Of a DNA stretch of 32,672 nt, positions 19,582-28,314 are shown piece after piece (the stretch's first letter is position 1; the number at the start of each line of letters is the position of its first letter). The notes under the pieces are model-generated. The model worked only from the letters and a program-made list of their open reading frames with translations. It was not told the origin of the DNA and made no database searches. Location: assembly GCA_947626325.1 (NCBI GenBank), contig CANQRT010000004.1:1-32672 (forward strand), written 5' to 3'. The DNA comes from Candidatus Gastranaerophilales bacterium. GTDB taxonomy: Bacteria; Cyanobacteriota; Vampirovibrionia; Gastranaerophilales; Gastranaerophilaceae. Made by a program: the position numbers and the translations under genes.

Positions 19582-19716
19582 TTATTCTTGAGTATTAGTA
19601 AGCTGTTCTTCTACAACTACGCCGTACAAATCGACATCAGCTTTAATTGACTCAATGTTGTTGAGCATTTTTTTAAGCTCAATGTCAAAATTTTCTTCAG
19701 TAAGATTTAGTTTCAT
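19582..19716 (-). CDS. Small hypothetical protein (44 aa), not in the supplied ORF track
   Basis: ATG at 19716 preceded by GGAGAATAAT (SD); MKLNLTEENFDIELKKMLNNIESIKADVDLYGVVVEEQLTNTQE*. Confidence 0.55.
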   Translation of the reverse strand: MKLNLTEENFDIELKKMLNNIESIKADVDLYGVVVEEQLTNTQE

Positions 19717-19756
19717 ATTATTCTCCAATAAAAACTAACATGTTTTTTATCGGCAG

Positions 19757-19787
19757 AGTATATATAAAACTTTAGTGAATATATACT
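19757..19787. repeat. Perfect 9-bp inverted repeat (AGTATATAT-N13-ATATATACT)
   Basis: Read directly in the gap between the SpoU gene and the 44-aa ORF; a T-run follows only on the + strand, where no upstream gene exists. Confidence 0.5.
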
Positions 19788-19809
19788 TTTTGTTACAAAA
19801 GTTTATAAT

Positions 19810-20506
19810 CTACATTATTTCATAAAATATTATTGAGGCGCTAATAGCTATATTTAGGGACTCTACATTATTTTCCATTTTTAATTTGATATTTTTATCT
19901 GCAATTTTTATTAGGTCTTCAGAAAGTCCTTTAGCCTCAGAACCAAACATTATAATTATGTTTTCAATATTGCGGCAATCATTTAGGGTTATATTATTTT
20001 TTTCTGAAAGTGATGTTGATATTATTTTATGTGAGGGAAATAGTTTTTTTAACTCATCTTTGGTTTTTATTTCTGTAACAGCTGTTTTAAAAAAGTTGCC
20101 TGCACAAGAGCGTATTACCTTTGGGGAATATAATTCTGTGCAGTCTGAAAATAAAATAATGCCCTCAATTCCAAAAGCAGCGGCACTTCTGATTATAGTT
20201 CCCAAGTTCCCAGGGTCAGATATGTTTTCTAATAGTGCTATTTTTTTATAATTTTTAAAGGTATTTATCTCTTGTTTTCTTTTTTTTGCGATTGCTAGGA
20301 TTTCGCAAGGTGTGCTGGTTGTTGAGATTTTTTTCATTGAATATTCGTCTGTGTATGTAATTGGAAAATTAATATTCTCAAATTAATTCTGATACAGCTT
20401 TTTCGCCCTCAGCGATAAATAAGCCTAAATCATCTCTATATTTTTTTTGATGAAGTTTAGTTATTTGCTTAATTTTATTAGCTGAAAGTTTTTCTATTGA
20501 ATGCAT
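19810..20506 (-). pseudogene. SpoU/TrmH-family RNA 2'-O-methyltransferase, split by a 1-nt frameshift
   Basis: 3' ORF (19810-20337) carries the SpoU core (LLENISDPGNLGTIIRSAAAFGIEGIIL, IIMFGSEAKGLSEDL, ESLNIAISASIIFYEI). The upstream frame from ATG 20506 encodes MHSIEKLSANKIKQITKLHQKKYRDDLGLFIAEGEKAVSELI then TGA (20378-20380), i.e. the missing substrate-binding N-terminus. Removing one T of the TTT run (20380-20382) fuses them. Confidence 0.82.
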
Positions 20507-22149
20507 GAAGCAGCCTGCCATTTCATATAATAGTATTTTTCGTAATCGTTCATCATTGAAAGATCAACGAGTTTTATTTCAAACGGAAAATGTGACAGCG
20601 TGTTCATTATAATTTTATCTTCTTCTGTTGAAGCATAAACAGTATTTTCAAGTCTTATACCGCCCCAATTTTCTTTATATACTCCAGGTTCAATGGAAAA
20701 TACAGTATTCTCAAGAATTTTAGTTTTTCCTGCACCCGAGGAGGAGACTCTTGGTGGATTTTCGTGCACGCTTATTCCTACTCCATGCCCTGTTGAGTGT
20801 GCAAAGGCGTACTCCTCTGGCAATGATTTTTCTATTGTTTCTCTTGCTATTTTATCAATATTAAAATAAGATGATTTTTTATTGTATTTATTATAATATG
20901 CGTTTAAAAATGCTTTTAATACTCCAGTATAGGCTCTTTTTTGCTCATCAGAGGGGTTGCCTTTTATAAAAGTTCTTGTAGTATCCGTTGCTAATCCGCC
21001 CTCATAATATCCGCCGTAGTCTACAAGTAAAAAGTCACCGTCATTTAAATATTTATCTTTTGACGGATTGGTATAATGAATAATTGAAGTGTTTGCACCT
21101 ACAGCTACTATAGGTTTAAAACTTAACGATTTTGCACCGTTATCCTTCATCGCTTTAACAAGTGCTTCATAATAATCATATTCTGAATATATAGTGTCTG
21201 AATTTACCATTTCATATATTACTTTTAATGCATTATCTGAACGCTCAAAGCACTTTTTTAAATGAGATATTTCATTTTCATTTTTTATGGTTTTAAATAG
21301 TTTTAAATGACTTTCTTTTATTTTATTGCTTGGATTTATCAGCTTATAATCATTAATTGTAAGTTTTTCTTCATCTATAAATATTTCAGTTTTTTCTATT
21401 TTAATTAAATCAGTTTCAAAATTATCAAGCGGTAAAACTTTAAAGTAATTCCCTATTTCAGGCATTTCGCAATCTGTATATATATTAACTCCATTTTCAG
21501 TTATTATTGCTTTCGCAGGGAATATTGAACTGTAATCAAAATCATAAGAGCGCATATTTGTTAAATATGCTGTATCTTCTAACGAAGTTACTATTATATT
21601 AAATTTTTCTCCTGCATATTCTTTAAGAGTTTCAAACTTTTTATCTGCGCTAATACCTGAAATATCATCTGATATTTTAAATACATTATATTTTATATTT
21701 GAAATGTTTTCACAGGCATATTCTTTTACAGGATCTTTTGAAATTAGTTTTATTGTTGAGTTTTTTAACTGTAAGTTATTAGAGAGTTTTTCATAAAATC
21801 TTTTAGAGGTTTTTGTTGATATAATACCAAGTTTAAAGTAGGCAGGAACTAACTCTGTTAATGCGTCAATATATGATTTATTTAAAGGGAGTTTAACTAC
21901 TTCAATATATTCATGGTTTACTTCATAATCAGCCTGCTCATGATATCTGGTATCAACGAATAAATATATTTTATTGTTTGTAAATAAAACATCCCCCGTT
22001 GAGCCTGTAAAATCTGTTACATAATATCTTGAATTAAGGTTCAGCATATTATACTCAACAAGGAATTCATTTGTTGAATTAATAACAAGCCCGTCTATAT
22101 TGTTTTTTGACAGGTAATCTTTTAAATATTCTATTAATTTTATATCCAT
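20494..22149 (-). CDS. pepP: Xaa-Pro aminopeptidase (M24 family, long three-domain form)
   Basis: Creatinase-like N-terminal domains; M24 motifs SFKPIVAVGANTSIIHYTNP, LLVDYGGYYEGGLATDTTRTF, HSTGHGVGISVHENP, FSIEPGVY, GGIRLENTVY. Confidence 0.92.
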   Translation of the reverse strand: MDIKLIEYLKDYLSKNNIDGLVINSTNEFLVEYNMLNLNSRYYVTDFTGSTGDVLFTNNKIYLFVDTRYHEQADYEVNHEYIEVVKLPLNKSYIDALTELVPAYFKLGIISTKTSKRFYEKLSNNLQLKNSTIKLISKDPVKEYACENISNIKYNVFKISDDISGISADKKFETLKEYAGEKFNIIVTSLEDTAYLTNMRSYDFDYSSIFPAKAIITENGVNIYTDCEMPEIGNYFKVLPLDNFETDLIKIEKTEIFIDEEKLTINDYKLINPSNKIKESHLKLFKTIKNENEISHLKKCFERSDNALKVIYEMVNSDTIYSEYDYYEALVKAMKDNGAKSLSFKPIVAVGANTSIIHYTNPSKDKYLNDGDFLLVDYGGYYEGGLATDTTRTFIKGNPSDEQKRAYTGVLKAFLNAYYNKYNKKSSYFNIDKIARETIEKSLPEEYAFAHSTGHGVGISVHENPPRVSSSGAGKTKILENTVFSIEPGVYKENWGGIRLENTVYASTEEDKIIMNTLSHFPFEIKLVDLSMMNDYEKYYYMKWQAASCIQ

Positions 22150-22433
22150 TAGTCTTTTTTATCTGTAAGCTGAATTAAATGATAACCAAATTGTGTTTGA
22201 ACTGGATTTGAAATCTCGCCTGTTTTCATTGAGAATACTGCATCTTCAAAAGGCTTTACCATTTGACCTTTTGTAAAATATCCTAAATCACCGCCATTTT
22301 GACCTGACGGGCATAAAGAAACTTCTTTTGCAATTTGTGCAAAAGATTTTCCATTTTCTATTTCTTTTTTTAATTTTAATGCTTCTTCTTCGGTTTTTAC
22401 CAAAATATGGCTTGCCCTTACCTGTGTTGTCAT
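22149..22433 (-). CDS. Parvulin-type peptidyl-prolyl cis-trans isomerase
   Basis: ASHILVKTEEEA, FAQIAKEVSLCPSGQNGGDLGYF, GQMVKPFEDAVFSM, TQFGYHLIQL; SD AGGAG. Confidence 0.93.
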   Translation of the reverse strand: MTTQVRASHILVKTEEEALKLKKEIENGKSFAQIAKEVSLCPSGQNGGDLGYFTKGQMVKPFEDAVFSMKTGEISNPVQTQFGYHLIQLTDKKD

Positions 22434-22512
22434 AATTTCTCCTTTTTTTGCAGTATAGCATGCAATTAAACTTCGAGCAAAAAATTATTTTGTTTCAATT
22501 ATAATGATAAAT

Positions 22513-23835
22513 ATGAAAAAATTATATATAGAAACTCTGGGCTGCCAGATGAATAAATCTGATAGTGAAAGAATAGCAGGTATTCTTTCTCATTTTGGTT
22601 ATGAAGAAACTAATGATGAAAAAGAAGCAGATTTATTAATTATAAATACCTGTTCAATTAGACAGTTATCAGCTGATAAAGCGTACAGTCAATTAGGAGT
22701 TTGGGGAAAACGTAAAAAAGATAAACCTAATCTTAAAATAGCAATATGCGGATGTGTTGCACAGCAGGATAAGGAAAAAATCAGAAAACGAGCTCCTTAT
22801 GTTGATTTGGTTTTTGGAACTCACAATATTTATGAACTGCCCGAGCTTATTAAACGTATTGAAAATGATGAAAAGGTTTGTGCAATAACAAATACTCCTG
22901 TTATAAAAAATCAAAATGATTTTAAAATTATAAGAAAAAACTCAGTTAATGCGTGGATACCTATAATAGAGGGGTGTAATAATTTTTGTACATACTGTGT
23001 AGTACCTTTTACACGTGGACGTGAGCGCTCACGCAGTCCTGAAGAAATTTTAACCGAAGCTAAAAATATTATTAAGCAAGGTTTTAAAGAGATTACTCTT
23101 TTAGGTCAAAATGTGGATAGTTACGGTAAAGACTTCAATAATCCAGATATTACTCTTGCAAATTTATTAAGAGAATTAAATAAATTGGAAGGGGATTTTA
23201 GAATACGTTTTGTTACTTCATATCCTTCTGATATTACTGATGACCTTATAAATGCGGTTGATGAGTGTGAAAAAGTCTGCAAATATTTTCATATTCCAAT
23301 GCAATCAGGGAATTCACGTATATTAAAAGAAATGAACAGACGCTACACAAAAGAAGAGTATTACAACATTGTTTCTAAAATAAGAAACAGATTTAAAGAT
23401 GTTACAATAACAAGTGATTTTATAGCAGGATTTCCCTCAGAAACTGAAGAAGAATTTATAGATACCTTAAAGGCAATGGAAGAGCTTGAGCTTGATTATA
23501 GTAATACTGCTGCATATTCTCCAAGAGAATTTACAAAAGCAGGGAAAATGACTGATAAATTTATTTCAGAGAATATAAAATACGAACGATTAGAGCGTTT
23601 AAATGCTAAAAATAGAGAATTAGCTTTATTATCAAATAAAAAATTTTTAGATAAGGTTTTGAATGTTCTTGTAGAAGCTCAGACAGAAAAAGATAATCAA
23701 ATTATATTGAACGGGCGGGCAGGCAATAATAAAATTGTACATTTTAAATCTGATAATTATAAAATAGGCGATTTTGTTAATGTTAAGATAAACAAAGCTC
23801 AAACTTGGTGTCTTTATGGCGAACCTGTTGAGTAA
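22513..23835 (+). CDS. miaB: tRNA-2-methylthio-N6-dimethylallyladenosine synthase
   Basis: LYIETLGCQMNKSDSE, radical-SAM EGCNNFCTYCVVPFTRGRERSR, LLGQNVDSYG, C-terminal TRAM-like domain. An in-frame ATG at 22504 is also possible. Confidence 0.95.
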   Translation: MKKLYIETLGCQMNKSDSERIAGILSHFGYEETNDEKEADLLIINTCSIRQLSADKAYSQLGVWGKRKKDKPNLKIAICGCVAQQDKEKIRKRAPYVDLVFGTHNIYELPELIKRIENDEKVCAITNTPVIKNQNDFKIIRKNSVNAWIPIIEGCNNFCTYCVVPFTRGRERSRSPEEILTEAKNIIKQGFKEITLLGQNVDSYGKDFNNPDITLANLLRELNKLEGDFRIRFVTSYPSDITDDLINAVDECEKVCKYFHIPMQSGNSRILKEMNRRYTKEEYYNIVSKIRNRFKDVTITSDFIAGFPSETEEEFIDTLKAMEELELDYSNTAAYSPREFTKAGKMTDKFISENIKYERLERLNAKNRELALLSNKKFLDKVLNVLVEAQTEKDNQIILNGRAGNNKIVHFKSDNYKIGDFVNVKINKAQTWCLYGEPVE

Positions 23836-23871
23836 TTTTATTTTTCATACATGCCGTGATAATCTGAAAAT

Positions 23872-25722
23872 ATGAAAATTCTTTGGAAAATATTTATATT
23901 AATAATAGTTATATCGCTTGTACTTGTATCCTGTTTTAGGATTGATAAAGGGGCTGATGAAAATGAAAATATTATTCAAGGCGCTAAAAATCAAGAAAGC
24001 ACAAAAGTTGAATATAAAGCGCCTCAAACCGTAACAATAAATAATACCGATTATAAAATGTCACGTTCTCCAGTTGGGAAATACGGTGGTCAGATAATTA
24101 TTTCAACAATAGGCGAGGGACCTAAAACATTTAATCCTTGGGTATCAAAGGATGCGACATCTTCAGAAATAGGCGATTTACTCTATGATTCTTTGCTTAC
24201 AACAGACCCGATGACAGGAGAGGTAATTCCTAATCTGGCAAAAGAATATAATGTTTCTAAAGACCAAAAAACTTATACAGTTACTTTAAGAAAAGGTTTA
24301 AAGTGGACTGACGGAAAAGAAATAACATCAGATGATGTCGTATTTACTTGGAATGACATAATTTTAGCAGGTTTTGGCAATACTTCTTTGCGAGATTCCG
24401 TTTTAATTGACGGAGAATATCCCAAAGTAAAAAAAATTGATAAATATACTGTTGAATTTAAAATAAAAAAGCCTTTTGCTCCGTTTTTAAGATTTATGGG
24501 AACATCTGTTGCACCCATGCATATATTTAAACCCGTAATACAAAAAGGTAAAAGGTACTTTGATACATATTTAGGTACAACAACTAACCCCAAAGATATA
24601 GTTTCCTCTGGAGCATTTATGCTTGAAGAATACATCCCAGCTCAACGTGTTGTATTTAAGCGAAATCCTGATTACTATGTTATTGATGAGAATAAAAATA
24701 AACTCCCTTATCTGGATAAGTATGTAATATTAATAGTCGGAGACTTAAATAATGAATTATTAAAGTTTGAGGCGGGTGAATTGGATGTTATATCGGTCAG
24801 AGGCAAGGATTTACCTAGATTTAAGTCAAAAGAAAAAAAGTCTGATTTTAAAATATATAATCTCGGGCCTAATATGGGTACAATGTTTATTGCATTTAAC
24901 TTAAATACCAGAAAAAATAAAGAAGGTAAGTATTATCTAAATCCTGTAAAACAAAAGTGGTTTAATGATATCAAGTTTAGAACGGCTGTTGACTATGCAA
25001 TAGATAGAAATGCAATGGTTTATAATGTCGCAAATGGTGCAGCCCAGCCATTATTTACGGCGGAGTCATTATCATCGATATATTTAAATGAAAAACTGGC
25101 TCTCGGGCATGAAAAGAACTTGGAGTATGCCAAATCATTGTTAAAAGAAGCAGGATTTTATTTGGATAAAAACGGCTATTTGCACGATAAAGACGGAAAT
25201 GCGGTGGAATTTGATTTATATACAAATGCTGGACAAACAGAGCGTGAAGCCTGCGGAGTTATGGTGAAAGAGGATTTACGTGAGCTTGGAATAAAAGTAA
25301 ACTTTAAACCCATTGAGTTTAATACTTTAGTTAGCAAAATGATGACAACCTCTGACTGGGATATGGTATTAATGGGTTTAACAGGGAGTCCACTTGAACC
25401 TCACAGCGGAAAAAATGTCTGGTATTCAAAAGGGCATTTACATTTATTTAATATGCGCTTTTCTGGTGATACCAACGATACTTTGCTTCCTTGGGAAAAG
25501 GAACTTGATGAAATAATAGAGCAAGGTGCGCTTGAACTTGACTATAAAAAAAGAAAAGTAATATATGATCGTTATCAGCAGATAATATATGATGAACGCC
25601 CGATAATATACTTATATTCACCCCTTACAATTACAGCTGTCAGAAAAAAAATAAAAAATCTTTATCCGACGGCACTTGGCGGGGCTATGCACAATTTATA
25701 CGAATTATATATTGATGAATAA
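23872..25722 (+). CDS. Peptide/oligopeptide ABC transporter substrate-binding lipoprotein (SBP_bac_5)
   Basis: Lipobox-like LVSC; GPKTFNPWVSKDATSSEI, LAKEYNVSKDQKTYTVTLRKGLKWTDGKEITSDDVVFTWNDI, TAVDYAIDRNAMV. Confidence 0.92.
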   Translation: MKILWKIFILIIVISLVLVSCFRIDKGADENENIIQGAKNQESTKVEYKAPQTVTINNTDYKMSRSPVGKYGGQIIISTIGEGPKTFNPWVSKDATSSEIGDLLYDSLLTTDPMTGEVIPNLAKEYNVSKDQKTYTVTLRKGLKWTDGKEITSDDVVFTWNDIILAGFGNTSLRDSVLIDGEYPKVKKIDKYTVEFKIKKPFAPFLRFMGTSVAPMHIFKPVIQKGKRYFDTYLGTTTNPKDIVSSGAFMLEEYIPAQRVVFKRNPDYYVIDENKNKLPYLDKYVILIVGDLNNELLKFEAGELDVISVRGKDLPRFKSKEKKSDFKIYNLGPNMGTMFIAFNLNTRKNKEGKYYLNPVKQKWFNDIKFRTAVDYAIDRNAMVYNVANGAAQPLFTAESLSSIYLNEKLALGHEKNLEYAKSLLKEAGFYLDKNGYLHDKDGNAVEFDLYTNAGQTEREACGVMVKEDLRELGIKVNFKPIEFNTLVSKMMTTSDWDMVLMGLTGSPLEPHSGKNVWYSKGHLHLFNMRFSGDTNDTLLPWEKELDEIIEQGALELDYKKRKVIYDRYQQIIYDERPIIYLYSPLTITAVRKKIKNLYPTALGGAMHNLYELYIDE

Positions 25723-26542
25723 TACAAAAATTATAAAACTAAATACTGCAAGAAATTGTTTAAGACTTTTAATCCGTACTTATAAAATTAAAGAGCTTTA
25801 TATGCCTTATTACATTTGTCCTGCGCTTAGAAGTGCCGTTTTAAAGGAAAATTGTAAAATAAAATATTATCATATTAATAAAAATTTTAGACCTGAAAAA
25901 TTATTTAAAAACAATGATTTTATTTTGTATCCTAATTATTTTGGTGTAAGTGATGATATAGTTGATGAACTTAAAATTGAATATAAAAATTTAATTGTTG
26001 ATAATGCACACTCTCTTTATTCTGAGCCTAAAGGCTTGGCTTCCTTCAACTCATTAAGAAAATTTTTCCCAAAACTTCAAAGCGGGGCTTTTTTGTATTT
26101 AAAAGAAAATATAATGAATAATTTTCCTGAAGATAATTATTTATATCAATTTAAACCTTTAACTTATGAAGAATTTTGTAAAAATGAAAACAGGCTTGAT
26201 TATGAGGATATAAAAAACATTTCTCCTGCTGTATTAAAGGAATATTCTGTTATAAACCCTGAAACAGTGCAAGAACATCGAATAAAAAATTTTAATTTTT
26301 ATCATTCAAAATTTAAAAAATCTAACTGTATAGATTTGAATAATAAAAAAATAATTGCTCCTTTTTGTTATCCTTATCTTGCAAAATCACAATATGAGGC
26401 TGATAAAATAGTAAAAAAACTGAACTCACATGGCATAAATATATTTAGATATTGGAATAATCTTCCAGATAGTTATGAAGAAAAAATATTTTATTCTAAC
26501 TTAGTTGCTGTTCCGTTAGATAAAATCGCTGAAAATCTTTGA
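25715..26542 (+). CDS. DegT/DnrJ-like PLP-fold protein (short, divergent)
   Basis: MPYYICPALRSAVLKENCKIKYYHI, LYPNYFGVSDD, LIVDNAHSLYS, ASFNSLRKFFPKLQSGAFLYLK. Start at 25715 overlaps the SBP stop; the track start at 25676 lies well inside the SBP gene. Confidence 0.62.
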   Translation: MNNTKIIKLNTARNCLRLLIRTYKIKELYMPYYICPALRSAVLKENCKIKYYHINKNFRPEKLFKNNDFILYPNYFGVSDDIVDELKIEYKNLIVDNAHSLYSEPKGLASFNSLRKFFPKLQSGAFLYLKENIMNNFPEDNYLYQFKPLTYEEFCKNENRLDYEDIKNISPAVLKEYSVINPETVQEHRIKNFNFYHSKFKKSNCIDLNNKKIIAPFCYPYLAKSQYEADKIVKKLNSHGINIFRYWNNLPDSYEEKIFYSNLVAVPLDKIAENL

Positions 26543-28186
26543 GTTCCCTTGCAGATTTTGGTAAAAATCACTATTGATGGACGTTTCATAATCGGCAAAT
26601 TGTTTAGGATTAAAGTCTTTAATTGTAAGCATTGCGGCAATTTTTTCAGCCAGCTTCTGCTGTTTTGTTAATTTAGCTTCTGCAATTGCAGCGGGAATAA
26701 ATGCAACAACAGCTCCGAGTCCTATCATTACTCTTGCTAATTTATGATTTGAAATCTTTTTAGAAAGTAAATGTCCTAAAAATCCGCCTATGGCAGTAGC
26801 TACAATATCTAATGGGCCTAAAATTGTTTCAGATAAAGTTTTAATTCCTACTGTTTGCTCATATACATTTTTTCTATGTTTATTTATTATCATAGAGGTA
26901 TTCTTTTGTAATAATTTAGCCTCTTGAGCTTGTGCTGGGGTTAAATTAATGAGCTTTTTCGCACTATTTCGTTCTTTTAATTTTGGAAGCTCATTTTGAG
27001 CAAATTTTTCATATTCTTTTAAATCGTTGTATACAGTTTTTAAAAATTCTTTTGGAGATTGCTTTTGTTTATTGTTTTCATTTTCTTGCGAATATAGTTC
27101 AGGATGCTCCATGAAATTTTTTAAATGTTTGTATTTTGTTGCACAAATTACTTTATTTTCAAGGTTTGATATGTTTTTGTTTAAAATTAAATACGTAAAC
27201 AGAGGAACAGCAATTTTTATAACCATTCTTATTGCTTTATTTTGTATTTTAAGCAAATCTGCAAGTTTATCGGTTATTAGATATTCTAAAAATCCGCCTG
27301 TAAATAATGACGAGTATGAAATATTAGAGATTGTTTCAACTTTTCTTAAATCTTCAAGCACATCATGTTCTACATTTTTTAAATAATTAGTAAAAAATTC
27401 TTTGTCTTGCTCTGCTTTATTACATTTTTCATTTGAAAGCGGTGTATCGTTGTTTTGATTTAATGAGTCAAAATATTCTTTTGTATCCTTTTCGTAGCTA
27501 GAAAGTGAACTGCGGTAATTTTTTACTTCTTGAAATGAAGATTTTACATTAATTCTTTCTGCAAGTTTATTAACAGTAGATTTTGTTTTTTCTTCATAAT
27601 TTACGATAGAATTAACTTCATCATCTTGTTCCTTTGTAAGCTGAGCAAAGGATTTAGGATCGTTAATAATATTTTGAGAAGCGTCAAATCCTGCTTTTCT
27701 AATTATACCTAATTGAGATTTCATGGAATTTTTAATTCCATTTATGAAAACAGCAGCACCTAAAATTGCCCCAATACAAGTTAGGATTTTAGGTAATGGG
27801 ATTTTTTTACCAAATAAAGAAATTGAATTATTAGCGTATTTTTTTAATCCATCGACTAATTTATTTAGAAATGAAGACTTTTCAGCGTGTTTATCAAGAA
27901 TAGGAATTAATTTTACAACTCCTGCAGGCAAAGAAGTTAAAACCCCCGCAATGGACATTAGTTCAATATTTAATGTTTGAAAGAAAGTTTCAGAATCCTC
28001 TGCTTTTTCATGCTCATAACTATCAAGTAACAATATAGGTTCTGATATAGCTTTTGCTTTTTTCTTGAGCAGTTCAATATCCTGCGGGTTCATGCTGGCA
28101 GTCTGCTGCGACTGACCTTTAGACCAGTTTTTGTATTCGTCAATATGTTCAAAATATTTAGTATAATAGGAAAAAATACCTTTCAT
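26516..28186 (-). CDS. Hypothetical multi-pass membrane protein (556 aa)
   Basis: Long ORF with several hydrophobic segments (LMSIAGVLTSLPAGVVKL, ILTCIGAILGAAVFI, MVIKIAVPLFTYLIL, IVATAIGGFLGHLL, MIGLGAVVAFIPAAIA) separated by charged helical stretches; no recognised family. Confidence 0.7.
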   Translation of the reverse strand: MKGIFSYYTKYFEHIDEYKNWSKGQSQQTASMNPQDIELLKKKAKAISEPILLLDSYEHEKAEDSETFFQTLNIELMSIAGVLTSLPAGVVKLIPILDKHAEKSSFLNKLVDGLKKYANNSISLFGKKIPLPKILTCIGAILGAAVFINGIKNSMKSQLGIIRKAGFDASQNIINDPKSFAQLTKEQDDEVNSIVNYEEKTKSTVNKLAERINVKSSFQEVKNYRSSLSSYEKDTKEYFDSLNQNNDTPLSNEKCNKAEQDKEFFTNYLKNVEHDVLEDLRKVETISNISYSSLFTGGFLEYLITDKLADLLKIQNKAIRMVIKIAVPLFTYLILNKNISNLENKVICATKYKHLKNFMEHPELYSQENENNKQKQSPKEFLKTVYNDLKEYEKFAQNELPKLKERNSAKKLINLTPAQAQEAKLLQKNTSMIINKHRKNVYEQTVGIKTLSETILGPLDIVATAIGGFLGHLLSKKISNHKLARVMIGLGAVVAFIPAAIAEAKLTKQQKLAEKIAAMLTIKDFNPKQFADYETSINSDFYQNLQGNSKIFSDFI

Positions 28187-28210
28187 TTAAACATAAAATA
28201 CCTTTCATTT
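28174..28210. repeat. 15-bp direct repeat duplicating the translation-start region (AAATACCTTTCATTT, 22-bp period)
   Basis: Copies at 28174-28188 and 28196-28210; on the minus strand each contains ATGAAAGGTATTT. Confidence 0.85.
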
Positions 28211-28314
28211 CCTTTTACTTAAAGTTTAAAATACTTTAAAGTTGTTATTTATTCTATAAATTATTTATTAATATTTACATTTTTTTAGTAAAATAATATA
28301 GAGAGGGAAATTAA

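Noticed and set aside
20378-20380. TGA as a sense codon in the SpoU gene
   Set aside because: The same frame hits TAA three codons later and the protein resumes in a different frame; several genes here end in TGA, so the standard bacterial code fits.
25676-25714. Upstream start for the DegT-like ORF as given in the ORF track
   Set aside because: Lies inside the C-terminal coding region of the peptide-binding lipoprotein; ATG at 25715 overlapping the stop is the more plausible start.
28196-28210. Direct repeat at 28174-28210 as a CRISPR-like or mobile element footprint
   Set aside because: Only two 15-bp copies with a 7-bp gap; best explained by a local 22-bp duplication.
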